Shown: positions 24,962 through 32,926 of the stretch, piece after piece
Layout of the letters: each line of letters starts with the position of its first letter
Position numbering within the stretch: the stretch's first letter is position 1
NCBI GenBank assembly: GCA_937883775.1
Contig: CAKZXZ010000041.1
Location: 1 to 40,382, forward strand
Direction: 5' to 3'
Source of the DNA: an uncultured Paracoccaceae bacterium
GTDB taxonomy: Bacteria; Pseudomonadota; Alphaproteobacteria; Rhodobacterales; Rhodobacteraceae
DNA length: 40,382 nt
Notes under the pieces: model-generated
Told to the model about the DNA's origin: nothing
Database searches by the model: none
The model's input: only the letters and a program-made list of their open reading frames with translations
Made by a program: the position numbers and the translations under genes

Positions 24962-25018
24962 CTTGATAGATCAGACGCACCCCGCATCGGCATCCTTGGA
25001 AAAAAATACGAAAAGATG

Positions 25019-26473
25019 TCATCGGAGTGCTGCGGCCAGCAGATCGATACCCGGCGCAATCTTCGTCGTCGGGATCGACGAATACGCAATCCGGTAGAGA
25101 TTTTGCGGCGCATCCTGTGCGGCAAAGAACGGCGCGCCGGGTTCGATCAGCACACCCTTTGTTGCCAGATCCCGCGCCAGATCACTGGTATCAAGCGGAT
25201 CGCGGGCGCGCATCCAATAGCTTGACCCACCATAAACACCGCGCCCCGCGACGGTCAGCGCGTGCTTGTTCAGCGCGGCCTCCATCGTGTTGCGGCGCTC
25301 GTGATAGACAAGGCCCATCCGCCGCACCAACGCATCATAATGGCCCAACGACAAAAAGTAGGCCGCTGTGCGCTGAATATGCCCCGGCGGGTGACGCAGC
25401 ACCGAGGATCGCAGCGCGCGGACCTCGGCGATGAACGGAGCCGACCCCACCAGATAGCCCAGCCTGAGCCCCGGAAAGATCGACTTTGAGAAGCTGCCCA
25501 CATAAATCACCCGCCCCTCCTTATCGAGCGATTTGAGCGCGGGAGAGGGGGACTTCAGGAACGACATCTCAAATTCGTAATCGTCCTCGACAATCAGGAA
25601 ATCGTCTTGTGAGGCCCGCCGCAACAGCTCTTGGCGCCGCGACAGGGGCATGGTCGCGGTTGTCGGGCATTGATGGCTGGGCGTGGTAAAGACAACGTCG
25701 GTGTCTGTCGGAAGCCTGTCGGGGGGCAGACCATCGGCATCCACCGGGATGGGCGCCAGATGGCAGCGCGACTGGGTCAGGATTTCGCGCAAGGAGGGAT
25801 AGCAGGGATCCTCGATCGCGGCGGTGCGTCGCTGGGTCAGCAGCACCTGCGCTGTCATCCACAACGCGTTCTGCGCGCCCAGCGTTATCAGCACCTCGTC
25901 GGGATTCGCCAGGATCCCGCGTCGCGGCAATGTGTGGCGCAAAATAAAATCGATCAGTTGCGGATCATCCTGATCGTAATAATCCGCCGTCAGCGCTTCG
26001 AAATCGCGTTTGCCCAAGGCCTGCAACGCGCAAAGCCGCCAGTTGGCCCGGTCAAAAAGTGTCTCGTCGGCTTGCCCGTAGATGAACGGATACTTATAGC
26101 GCCGCCAATCGGCGGGCTTTCGAAGCATCGGCGTTTCCGCATAGCGATGCCCCAGCGCGCGGTTCCAGTCCACTGTATCCACGCCGCGTTCCGTCGGCCT
26201 GAAATCAGGCGGAACCGGCGCATTATCAGACACATAATAGCCCGAACGTCCGCGTGAACTTAGGTAATCATCCGCCAGCAATTCGGTATAGGCCAGCGTC
26301 ACAGTGATCCGGCTCACGCCCAGATGCGCCGCCAGTTTGCGCGATGATGGCATCTTTTCCCCGGCGCGTAATCGTCCTGACAGGATACCCTGCGCCACCA
26401 TCTGCTGGATCTGGTTTTGCAACGTACCTTGCGCATCGGGGTCCAGAAAGAAGCTGTCGGCAGAAATTGGCAT
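25019..26473 (-). CDS. MocR/PdxR-type transcriptional regulator (GntR HTH + aminotransferase fold)
   Basis: This 484-residue protein fuses an N-terminal GntR winged-helix domain (about 10-80; QIQQMVAQGILSGRLRAGEKMPSSRKLAAHLGVSRITV) to a fold-type I aminotransferase-like domain (about 115-484). The PLP-binding lysine is expected in YVGSFSKSIFPGLRLGYLVG, with the aspartate in IVEDDYEFEM. MocR proteins bind PLP or a PLP adduct and usually control a divergent gene of amino-compound or vitamin B6 metabolism; TauR, for taurine, is an example from this order. Here the divergent gene is an omega-amino-acid aminotransferase about 100 bases away, which is the probable target. Confidence 0.9.
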   Translation of the reverse strand: MPISADSFFLDPDAQGTLQNQIQQMVAQGILSGRLRAGEKMPSSRKLAAHLGVSRITVTLAYTELLADDYLSSRGRSGYYVSDNAPVPPDFRPTERGVDTVDWNRALGHRYAETPMLRKPADWRRYKYPFIYGQADETLFDRANWRLCALQALGKRDFEALTADYYDQDDPQLIDFILRHTLPRRGILANPDEVLITLGAQNALWMTAQVLLTQRRTAAIEDPCYPSLREILTQSRCHLAPIPVDADGLPPDRLPTDTDVVFTTPSHQCPTTATMPLSRRQELLRRASQDDFLIVEDDYEFEMSFLKSPSPALKSLDKEGRVIYVGSFSKSIFPGLRLGYLVGSAPFIAEVRALRSSVLRHPPGHIQRTAAYFLSLGHYDALVRRMGLVYHERRNTMEAALNKHALTVAGRGVYGGSSYWMRARDPLDTSDLARDLATKGVLIEPGAPFFAAQDAPQNLYRIAYSSIPTTKIAPGIDLLAAALR

Positions 26474-26478
26474 CGTGA

Positions 26479-26513
26479 ACTGGTCTTATTTCAGGTTACC
26501 TACTGGATATAAT
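26479..26513 (+). promoter_or_regulatory. Aminotransferase promoter with direct repeats for a MocR-type regulator
   Basis: A perfect TATAAT -10 element lies at 26508-26513, 61 bases before the aminotransferase ATG, but no good -35 element is present at the right distance. Two direct repeats, ACTGGTCTTAT (26479-26489) and ACTGGATATAA (26502-26512), are 23 bases apart and cover the -35 and -10 regions. They resemble the CTGGAC-TAA repeats I remember for TauR-type MocR regulators. A weak -35 fits activator control. Confidence 0.5.
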
Positions 26514-26574
26514 GAAAAAGTGCTATCACGGCTAGCGTCAACTGTCGCAAAGACTCACAGCTGGGAGATTGGCT

Positions 26575-27894
26575 ATGGCGCTCGATGTTAAAACAAATTC
26601 GCTCGAAGAGTTCTGGATTCCGTTCACCGATAACCGCGGTTTCAAAAAAGACCCGCGCTTGGTCGTTAAGGCCAATGGCGTTTACATGCAGGATCACAAA
26701 GGGGGAACCGTGATTGACGGCTCGTCCGGGCTGTTCTGTTCGCCCGCCGGTCACTGTCATCCCAAGATCGTTGAGGCCGTCCATACGGCGCTTCAGGATC
26801 TGACATTTGTCTCGCCCTTCTCGACCAACCATCCGTTGTCATTCCAACTTGCCGAAGAGCTGTGCCGACTGACCCCGGAAGAAATCAATCACGTCTTCTT
26901 CGTGAATTCAGGATCCGAAGCGATTGATACCGCACTCAAGATCGTCATGGCCTACCATCACGCTAAGGGCGAGAACCGTCCCCGGTTCATCAGCCGCGAA
27001 CGCGCCTATCACGGTGTGAACATCGGCGGCGTCAGCCTGTCCGGTCTGGTTAACAACCGGCGCGCGTTCCCTGCTGTGATGCCAAACATTGTGCACATGC
27101 GTCACACGTGGACAGACGAAGAACTGCACACGCCCGGCCAGCGTCATACTGGGGCCGACCGCGCCGAAGACCTGCAGCGCGCGATTGATAATTTCGGCGG
27201 AGAGACCATCGGCGCTGTGTTCATCGAGCCTGTCGCAGGCTCCACCGGCACCCTGCCGCCACCCCATGGCTACCTCCAGCGCATCCGCGAGATTTGTGAT
27301 GCCAACAACATCCTGCTTGTGTTTGACGATGTGATCTGTGGCTTTGGCCGCGTCGGTGGCAACTTCTCTGCCGATGCGTTTGACGTCACACCTGACATCA
27401 TCACGATGGCCAAAGCACTGACCAACGGATCGATCCCAATGGGCGCGGTCGCCGTGCGTGACGATATCTACGAGACGGTGACTGATGCCTCCGCCATGGG
27501 CGGGATCGAACTGTTCCACGGCTACACCTATTCCGGTCACCCGGCGGCTTGTGCGGCTGGTCTTGCCAGCCTTGCCATCTACCGCGAGGAAGGTCTGTTC
27601 GACCGTGCTCAGGAAATGGCCCCTTACTTTGCCGAGGCCGTGCATTCGCTGGGCGATCACCCGATGGTCAAGGACGTGCGTTCCATCGGCATGATGGCGG
27701 GCGTGGAAATCCACCAGCACCCCGAACACGGCTCACTTGGCGTGCGCGCCCAGACCGAGATGTTCTGGAAAGGTCTGCACATCAAGTTCACCGGCAATAA
27801 CGGGATCGTGGCGCCGATGTTCATCTCCGAGAAATCTCATATCGACGAGATCGTGACCAAGTTCCGCGCAACGCTGGATGCGCTTCCGCATTAA
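26575..27894 (+). CDS. Class III omega-amino-acid:pyruvate-type aminotransferase
   Basis: This 439-residue PLP enzyme is close in layout to beta-alanine:pyruvate (omega-amino acid) aminotransferases: FWIPFTDNRGFKKDPRLVVKANGVY at the N-terminus, GHCHPKIVEAV, NSGSEAIDTALKIV, RAYHGVNIGGVSLSGLVNNR, and HGYTYSGHPAACAAGLA. The PLP lysine is in ITMAKALTNGSIPMGAV. The motif that is normally DEVxxGFGR reads DDVICGFGR here, an unusual Glu-to-Asp change. ATG 26575 has GGGAGA at 26563-26568. Candidate donors are beta-alanine, taurine or hypotaurine-like amines; the divergent MocR regulator and the sulfonate genes downstream make an amino-sulfonate possible but unproven. Confidence 0.88.
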   Translation: MALDVKTNSLEEFWIPFTDNRGFKKDPRLVVKANGVYMQDHKGGTVIDGSSGLFCSPAGHCHPKIVEAVHTALQDLTFVSPFSTNHPLSFQLAEELCRLTPEEINHVFFVNSGSEAIDTALKIVMAYHHAKGENRPRFISRERAYHGVNIGGVSLSGLVNNRRAFPAVMPNIVHMRHTWTDEELHTPGQRHTGADRAEDLQRAIDNFGGETIGAVFIEPVAGSTGTLPPPHGYLQRIREICDANNILLVFDDVICGFGRVGGNFSADAFDVTPDIITMAKALTNGSIPMGAVAVRDDIYETVTDASAMGGIELFHGYTYSGHPAACAAGLASLAIYREEGLFDRAQEMAPYFAEAVHSLGDHPMVKDVRSIGMMAGVEIHQHPEHGSLGVRAQTEMFWKGLHIKFTGNNGIVAPMFISEKSHIDEIVTKFRATLDALPH

Positions 27895-27920
27895 TCCCTG
27901 ACCACTCACAGACGGGATAC

Positions 27921-27953
27921 AAAGGGCCGGGATCCTTCCTGGCCCTTTTCCTT
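27921..27953 (+). terminator. Terminator between convergent aminotransferase and LysR genes
   Basis: AAAGGGCC (27921-27928) pairs with GGCCCTTT (27941-27948) across a 12-base loop, followed by a TTTTCCTTTT tract. The A-rich left flank means it could also serve the minus-strand LysR gene, which converges here. Confidence 0.75.
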
Positions 27954-27994
27954 TTGCTGCATCCACCTCGGACCTAATCCGGATCAGGCCTCTC

Positions 27995-28852
27995 TTAACC
28001 CACCGTCTGCGGTAGCCGCGCCCAGGCGCGGTTCTCTGCCGTCGAATGTACGCCGGTCAGGCGCACCGCGGCGATTGTTAGCAAGATTTGCGGCAGGTCT
28101 GGTTGCACAATAACGCCTGCCTCCAGCGCCGCAATCGCCAACGATTTCGGCACCCAGCCAACCCCCACACCGGCCTTCGCCAGTTCCAGAACAGACGTCG
28201 TCAGCGCCGTCTCGGCGCGCTTTTCAAACGGGAAGCCAAGCGTAATATCGCGCTCGGTCAGGGTACCAAGATACACATCCGGCGGATAGGCGATCACAGG
28301 CAGCGGCGCGCTAAGCCTCAGATCGGGGGCGCAGACCGGGATCAGGCTGTCGGTGCCCAGATCAAGCGCCTCAAAGAAACCGTCGCGCCCCGGCGTTGTG
28401 TCGCCCGCCGTGCGGTAGGTGATCGTCAGATCAGCCTCGCGCGCAATCAGCATGCCATAGCACTGATCCAGATTGGCCGAGCGTAGCCGCACCGTCAGCC
28501 CATCCTGTGCGATCAGGTTTTGCACGATCTTCGGCGCCATCGACGTGGCAATCGCGTGCTGGCTGGCGATGACGATATGGTTCTGCGCCGTTGCGGTTTG
28601 GCTGCGCAACTCGTTCACCAAGCTGCGTAAATCCGCGGCCAATGCCCGGATATGATCTTCTTGAGCGGCGGTGGCGGGCGTCAGTTGCACTGGCTTGCGC
28701 GCGCGGTCAAACAGCGGCACACCCACATGCTCTTCGATCATGCGCACCCGGCGCGAGAAGGCCGATTGTGTCAGGTTCCGCCGCTCTGCCGCTTCCGACA
28801 GTGAACCGGTATCGACCACCGCTAGAATATCTTCGAGCCATTCGAGTCGCAT
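27995..28852 (-). CDS. LysR family transcriptional regulator, probable regulator of the cuyA operon
   Basis: From ATG 28852 the product has 285 residues. The N-terminal winged helix-turn-helix ([50 protein letters not shown]) is classical LysR type, and the remaining 200 residues form the periplasmic-binding-protein-like effector domain. The start is fixed by TAGGAG seven bases upstream; the longer open frame to 28930 would run through the operator. It is divergent from the cuyA-like gene with 112 bases between starts and a strong dyad in that gap. Known cuyA genes are often accompanied by a LysR regulator (CuyR), so the same link is likely here. The inducer is inferred to be a sulfonate or its breakdown product. 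Confidence 0.9.
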   Translation of the reverse strand: MRLEWLEDILAVVDTGSLSEAAERRNLTQSAFSRRVRMIEEHVGVPLFDRARKPVQLTPATAAQEDHIRALAADLRSLVNELRSQTATAQNHIVIASQHAIATSMAPKIVQNLIAQDGLTVRLRSANLDQCYGMLIAREADLTITYRTAGDTTPGRDGFFEALDLGTDSLIPVCAPDLRLSAPLPVIAYPPDVYLGTLTERDITLGFPFEKRAETALTTSVLELAKAGVGVGWVPKSLAIAALEAGVIVQPDLPQILLTIAAVRLTGVHSTAENRAWARLPQTVG

Positions 28853-28866
28853 GCGCGCTCCTAACT

Positions 28867-28901
28867 TGCATATCTTGCACAATACTCGCGCAAAATATGC
28901 A
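28867..28901 (+). promoter_or_regulatory. LysR-type operator, nested dyad
   Basis: Two inverted repeats share one centre at 28884: the inner TTGC-N11-GCAA (28875-28893), a canonical LysR T-N11-A box, and the outer TGCATAT (28867-28873) with ATATGCA (28895-28901). Across the 17-base half-sites, 13 positions are symmetric. It lies in the gap between the LysR gene and the cuyA-like gene, upstream of a TTGACC (28914-28919) that could be the -35 element of the latter. Confidence 0.75.
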
Positions 28902-28964
28902 TTTGCACCTTTCTTGACCCTCTGTAACACTCGCTTAACGCATAATCCACAAAGGACTCACCCC

Positions 28965-29966
28965 ATGCATCTGGCCCGCTTCCCGCGCAAGCATTTTGCG
29001 CATTTGCCCACCCCTCTGGAAAAGATGGAGCGTCTCAGCGCGGAGTTGGGCGGGCCCGAGATCTGGATCAAGCGCGACGACTGCACTGGGCTCTCCACCG
29101 GCGGCAACAAGACCCGCAAACTTGAGTTCCTGATGGCCGATGCCGAAGCCTCCGGCGCCGACATGGTCATGACCCAAGGCGCGACCCAGTCCAACCACGC
29201 CCGCCAGACGGCAGCGTTTGCAGCAAAGATGGGCATGAAGTGTCACATCCTACTGGAGGATCGCACCGGCTCCAACGATCCCAACTACAACGAGTCCGGC
29301 AACGTCTTCCTGGATGATTTGCACGGCGCGACCCGCGAAAAGCACCCCGGCGGCATCGACATGAACGCTAAGATGGAAGAGGTCGCCGATCAGATGCGCG
29401 CCGACGGCAAAAAGGTCTACACCATTCCCGGCGGCGGCTCCAACGCCACGGGCGCGCTGGGCTATGTGAACTGTGCGTTCGAGCTGATCGCACAGGCCAA
29501 CGACCGTTCCCTTGTGATCGACCATTTGGTCCACGCCACGGGCAGCGCGGGCACGCAGGCGGGCCTCATCACCGGTATCAAGGCGATGAACGCCAACATC
29601 CCGCTGCTTGGCTACGGCGTCCGCGCGCCGAAGGACAAGCAGGAAGAAAACGTCTTCAACCTCGCCCTCAAGACGGCCGAGAAGATCGGCGCACCCGGCG
29701 TCGTCAAACGCGAAGACGTGGTCGCCAACACCGATTACGTCGGCGAAGGATACGGCATCCCCCGCGAAGACACGATCGAAGCGATCGAGATGTTCGCCCA
29801 GCTCGAAGGCATCCTGCTCGATCCGGTCTATTCCGGCAAAGGCGCGGCAGGCCTGATCGACAGCTGCCGCAAAGGCCATTTCAAGAAAGGCGAGCGCATC
29901 GTCTTTCTGCACACCGGCGGCGCTGCGGGCCTTTTCGGTTACACATCGGCCTTCGACTTCAAGTGA
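28965..29966 (+). CDS. cuyA: L-cysteate sulfo-lyase / D-cysteine desulfhydrase family PLP enzyme
   Basis: This 333-residue fold-type II PLP enzyme belongs to the ACC deaminase / D-cysteine desulfhydrase family. The PLP lysine is K49 in [13 protein letters not shown]; the substrate loop is [18 protein letters not shown], and the C-terminal glycine-rich [13 protein letters not shown] is conserved. The sequence, as I remember it, is close to CuyA of Ruegeria pomeroyi, which splits L-cysteate into pyruvate, ammonia and sulfite and also acts on D-cysteine. ATG 28965 is preceded by AAAGGA; the longer frame to 28671 runs through the divergent LysR gene. The stop overlaps the GTG of the racemase gene (GTGA). 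A sulfite exporter or oxidase is not in the window. Confidence 0.82.
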   Translation: MHLARFPRKHFAHLPTPLEKMERLSAELGGPEIWIKRDDCTGLSTGGNKTRKLEFLMADAEASGADMVMTQGATQSNHARQTAAFAAKMGMKCHILLEDRTGSNDPNYNESGNVFLDDLHGATREKHPGGIDMNAKMEEVADQMRADGKKVYTIPGGGSNATGALGYVNCAFELIAQANDRSLVIDHLVHATGSAGTQAGLITGIKAMNANIPLLGYGVRAPKDKQEENVFNLALKTAEKIGAPGVVKREDVVANTDYVGEGYGIPREDTIEAIEMFAQLEGILLDPVYSGKGAAGLIDSCRKGHFKKGERIVFLHTGGAAGLFGYTSAFDFK

Positions 29967-30625
29967 GTGCGCCGCGCGTCATAGGCGTTTTGGGCGGCAT
30001 GGGGCCAGCGGCCACAGTCGACCTGATGGCGCGGGTGATCCGCGCCACGCCTGCCTCTGACGATGCAGGCCACGTCCCGATGATCGTCGCGCAAAACACC
30101 CAAGTGCCCTCGCGCATCGCGTCGCTGATCGAAGGACAGGGGGACGATCCGCTGCCCGTCCTCATCAAGACCGCGCAAGACTTGCAGGCGGCAGGGGCTG
30201 AAGCCCTCGCCATGCCCTGCAACACCGCGCATCACTATGCCGAGCAGATCGCGGCCTCGGTCGATGTCCCGTTCCTTCACATGATCGCGCTTAGCGGTGA
30301 AGCCGTGCGGGGCCGCCCCGGCATTCTCGGCTCCCCCGCGCTCCAGCGCGTGGGCGTCTTCGAAAAGGCAATGCCCGGCGCGCTCTACCCCACCGATCCA
30401 GACGCGCTTTTGGCCGCGATCCGTGATATCAAGGCCAACGGTCCCACTGATGCCGCGCGCGCCGCGCTCAAAGCCGCCTCCGAAGACCTCACCGCCCAAG
30501 GCGCTGACACCCAGGTCATTGCCTGCACCGAATTTTCGCTGATCGCGGACGAAATCGCAGCGCCCAGCATCGACACGCTCGATATTCTCACCGACGCCAT
30601 TGTCGCGTTCTCAATCAAAGGCTGA
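29963..30625 (+). CDS. Aspartate/glutamate racemase family protein
   Basis: This 220-residue protein is a cofactor-independent racemase of the Asp/Glu family. Both catalytic cysteines are present, in [11 protein letters not shown] and in [11 protein letters not shown], and the N-terminal [20 protein letters not shown] is the usual aspartate racemase opening. The start GTG 29963 overlaps the stop of the cuyA-like gene by four bases, so the two are translationally coupled. Cysteate is a sulfonate analogue of aspartate, so conversion of D-cysteate to L-cysteate is a reasonable prediction in this context. Simple aspartate or glutamate racemisation remains possible. Confidence 0.88.
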   Translation: MSAPRVIGVLGGMGPAATVDLMARVIRATPASDDAGHVPMIVAQNTQVPSRIASLIEGQGDDPLPVLIKTAQDLQAAGAEALAMPCNTAHHYAEQIAASVDVPFLHMIALSGEAVRGRPGILGSPALQRVGVFEKAMPGALYPTDPDALLAAIRDIKANGPTDAARAALKAASEDLTAQGADTQVIACTEFSLIADEIAAPSIDTLDILTDAIVAFSIKG

Positions 30626-30630
30626 CGTTT

Positions 30631-31935
30631 ATGACTGTGACTTATCTGAAAAAGGCCACCTCCACCTCGAAATCCGGCCACGAGGACGTGCGAGACCGGG
30701 TGGAGGCGATGCTGAACACCATTGCCGAGAGCGGCGATGATGCAGCGGTCGACTATAACCTCAAGCTTGATGGCTGGGACGGCGCGGTCTTCGCCACGCC
30801 CGAGCAGATCGCCGAAGCGACCGCCAAAGTGCCCGAGCAGCTTAAGAAAGACATCCAGTTCGCCCACGCGAATATCAAACGCTTCGCCGAGGCGCAGAAA
30901 GCGTCCACCGATGATTTCCAGACCGAAGTGCTCCCGGGCCTCGTCGCCGGTCAAAAGCAAATTCCGGTGTCAGCTGCGGGCTGCTACGTCCCCGGTGGCC
31001 GTTACGCCCATATCGCCAGCGCCATCATGACCGTGACTACCGCCAAAGTGGCTGGCGTCACCCATATCGCCGCCTGTTCGCCGCCCAAGAAGGGCGAAGG
31101 CATCCATCCCGCGATCCTCTATGCGATGGACCTGTGCGGCGCCGACCGCATCCTGAACATGGGCGGCGTGCAAGGCGTGGCCGCCATGGCCAATGGCCTC
31201 TTCGGGCTGCCCAAAGCCGATATTCTCGTCGGTCCCGGCAACCAGTATGTGGCCGAAGCCAAGCGCATTCTTTACGGGCAGGTGGGCATCGATATGTTCG
31301 CAGGCCCGACCGATTCCATGGTTGTGGCTGACGGTGACGCAGATCCCAAGATCGTCGCCTGGGACCTCGTGGGGCAGGCCGAACATGGCTACAACTCGCC
31401 TGTCTGGCTGGTGACCGATACGCAGGCGCTCGCCGATGCGGTCATGGCAGAGGTGCCCAAAGCCATCGATGATCTGCCCGATCTCAACCGCGATAACGCC
31501 GCCGCCGCCTGGCGCGACTACGCCGAGGTGATCCTGTGCGAAACCCGCGAGGAGATGGTGCAAATGGCCAACCAATACGCGCCCGAGCATCTAACCGTGC
31601 TGTGCCGCGACCTTGATTGGTATCTCGACAATCTCAACGCCTATGGCTCGCTCTTTCTGGGCGAAGAAACGACCGTGGCTTTCGGCGACAAGGCGTCCGG
31701 CACCAACCACGTTCTGCCCACCTCCGGGGCGGCGCGCTATACCGGTGGCCTGTCGGTGCACAAGTTCATGAAAACCGTGACATGGCAGCGCTCCACCCGC
31801 GCGGCGGCCAAGCCTGTGGCCGAAGCCACCGCCCGCATTTCGCGCCTTGAAGGGATGGAGGGCCACGCCCGCACTGCGGACATTCGCCTCGCCAAGTTCT
31901 TCCCCGAAGAGAGTTTCGATCTGAACGCCGATTAG
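30631..31935 (+). CDS. Histidinol-dehydrogenase family, HpsN (sulfopropanediol 3-dehydrogenase)-like
   Basis: This 434-residue NAD-dependent zinc enzyme has the histidinol dehydrogenase fold. The zinc/active-site residues are visible: Q249 and H252 in GQAEHGYNS, the EH pair in APEHLTVL, the aspartate in GDKASGTNHVLPTSG, and the C-terminal histidine in LEGMEGHARTADIRLAKFFP. It does not sit in a his operon. The opening MTVTYLKKAT and the C-terminal region look much more like HpsN of Ruegeria pomeroyi, which oxidises dihydroxypropanesulfonate to sulfolactate in two steps, than like HisD. It starts five bases after the racemase gene. In this operon a substrate with an amino group, cysteinolate, is an attractive alternative. 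Confidence 0.85.
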   Translation: MTVTYLKKATSTSKSGHEDVRDRVEAMLNTIAESGDDAAVDYNLKLDGWDGAVFATPEQIAEATAKVPEQLKKDIQFAHANIKRFAEAQKASTDDFQTEVLPGLVAGQKQIPVSAAGCYVPGGRYAHIASAIMTVTTAKVAGVTHIAACSPPKKGEGIHPAILYAMDLCGADRILNMGGVQGVAAMANGLFGLPKADILVGPGNQYVAEAKRILYGQVGIDMFAGPTDSMVVADGDADPKIVAWDLVGQAEHGYNSPVWLVTDTQALADAVMAEVPKAIDDLPDLNRDNAAAAWRDYAEVILCETREEMVQMANQYAPEHLTVLCRDLDWYLDNLNAYGSLFLGEETTVAFGDKASGTNHVLPTSGAARYTGGLSVHKFMKTVTWQRSTRAAAKPVAEATARISRLEGMEGHARTADIRLAKFFPEESFDLNAD

Positions 31936-32014
31936 GGGCGCGGCACTGTGAGACTTGCCTAAAGGGCCGATGCGGTCCTACCTTGGAGGGTGACTCGCCA
32001 AGGGAGGACACGCG

Positions 32015-32539
32015 ATGCCATCATCTTATCAGGGCCGTACAGAGCAAGACCCGCAGGCCCAGAAAAGCCAATCGCAATCGGCCGCATCCAACCTGCGCAC
32101 CGACAGCTCAGGCGCCAGTATTGCGACGATCCTCGCTGAAAAAGGCGGTGGCATCGTGCAGATTTCCAGTTCGGCCCCCCTGCGCGAGGCGATGGACATG
32201 ATGGGTCAAAACCGCATTGGCTCTGTGCTGGTTGTCGATGACGGTGCGCTTAAAGGCATCTTGTCGGAACGCGATGTGGTGCGCCATTTGTCTCAAGAAG
32301 GGGCAGGCGGGATGGAAACCGTCGTCGGCGATGTCATGACCTCCGATCCGGTGACCTGCACCTCTGCTGACCCGCTGATTGCGGTGATGCAGGCTATGAC
32401 AGACGGCAATTTCCGCCACATGCCGGTGATGGATAACGGCGCCATGGCGGGCCTCATTTCGATCCGCGATGTGGTCAAGCACCGCCTGATCGAACTGGAA
32501 TACGACGCCTTGCGCATGCGCCAGATGATCGTCGGCTGA
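32015..32539 (+). CDS. CBS domain pair protein
   Basis: This 174-residue cytoplasmic protein has a disordered, Gln/Ser-rich N-terminus of about 35 residues and then two CBS motifs: about 37-96 (with APLREAMDMMGQNRIGSVLVVDDGALKGILSERDVV) and about 108-165 (with SADPLIAVMQAMTDGNFRHMPVMDNGAMAGLISIRDVV). CBS pairs bind adenosine nucleotides and act as energy or redox sensors. The start has a good ribosome binding site, GGGAGGA at 32002-32008. The gene is in the same direction as the sulfonate operon but 79 bases downstream, with no evidence of a shared function. Confidence 0.92.
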   Translation: MPSSYQGRTEQDPQAQKSQSQSAASNLRTDSSGASIATILAEKGGGIVQISSSAPLREAMDMMGQNRIGSVLVVDDGALKGILSERDVVRHLSQEGAGGMETVVGDVMTSDPVTCTSADPLIAVMQAMTDGNFRHMPVMDNGAMAGLISIRDVVKHRLIELEYDALRMRQMIVG

Positions 32540-32546
32540 CGCGCGC

Positions 32547-32738
32547 ATGTTTGAAAACCTTGTGCTGACCCCGGTCACGGGCACGCTTTTTCTGTTGATC
32601 CTTGTCTTTTGCGGCCGCGGTTTTCGTCAGAACTGGAAAGCCCAGGACGAAGGTTGGGTCCTGCGCGGCTGGCTCTATGCAATCCCAGTGCTGATTTCAT
32701 TTTCGGCGCTGGCGTTCCTGCCGCTGGAATACGGATAA
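32547..32738 (+). CDS. Small two-helix membrane protein with a DEGW loop motif
   Basis: This 63-residue protein has two predicted membrane helices (about 6-24 and 42-60) joined by a loop GRGFRQNWKAQDEGWVLRGW. The loop motif W-x3-DEGW-x4-W matches that of the small protein at 384-629. It starts seven bases after the CBS gene stop and has no strong ribosome binding site of its own, so it is probably translated by coupling. I do not recognise a function. Confidence 0.7.
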   Translation: MFENLVLTPVTGTLFLLILVFCGRGFRQNWKAQDEGWVLRGWLYAIPVLISFSALAFLPLEYG

Positions 32739-32926
32739 CGCCACCTCACACCAGCGTGAGTGAAATAACTCACATGTGAATATCGACGATGTGATGTGCG
32801 AAGGCGCACAGTTGGCACGATCATCCTGTGCGTTTTCTTACCTAGGGTCATGCGCCATTTGTTTGTCATCGGAAGCGCAAACTTCCCGACACACACACAA
32901 CGCAACATGACCTAAGGAAGACCACA
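32739..32926 (+). promoter_or_regulatory. Structured upstream region of the small secreted repeat protein
   Basis: This 188-base gap has overlapping inverted repeats. CTCAC (32745-32749) can pair with GTGAG (32756-32760), which can instead pair as GTGAGT (32756-32761) with ACTCAC (32768-32773). A third hairpin, TGTGCG-AAGG-CGCACA, lies at 32795-32810. None has a T-tract. A ribosome binding site AAGGA precedes the ATG at 32927. The role could be an operator array or an RNA switch. Confidence 0.4.

Noticed and set aside
24022-24966. A 314-codon open frame on the plus strand opposite the sigma factor and VWA genes
   Set aside because: The translation is rich in Arg, Pro and Ser with no recognisable domain, and it is antisense to two clear genes.
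28943-28951. A second DnaA-like sequence, TAATCCACA
   Set aside because: It has a mismatch in the core and lies between the operator and ribosome binding site of the cuyA-like gene; a chance match is the simplest reading.
30631-31935. Annotation as the histidine biosynthesis gene hisD
   Set aside because: The gene is not near other his genes, it is coupled to a racemase and a sulfo-lyase gene, and its ends look like HpsN rather than HisD.
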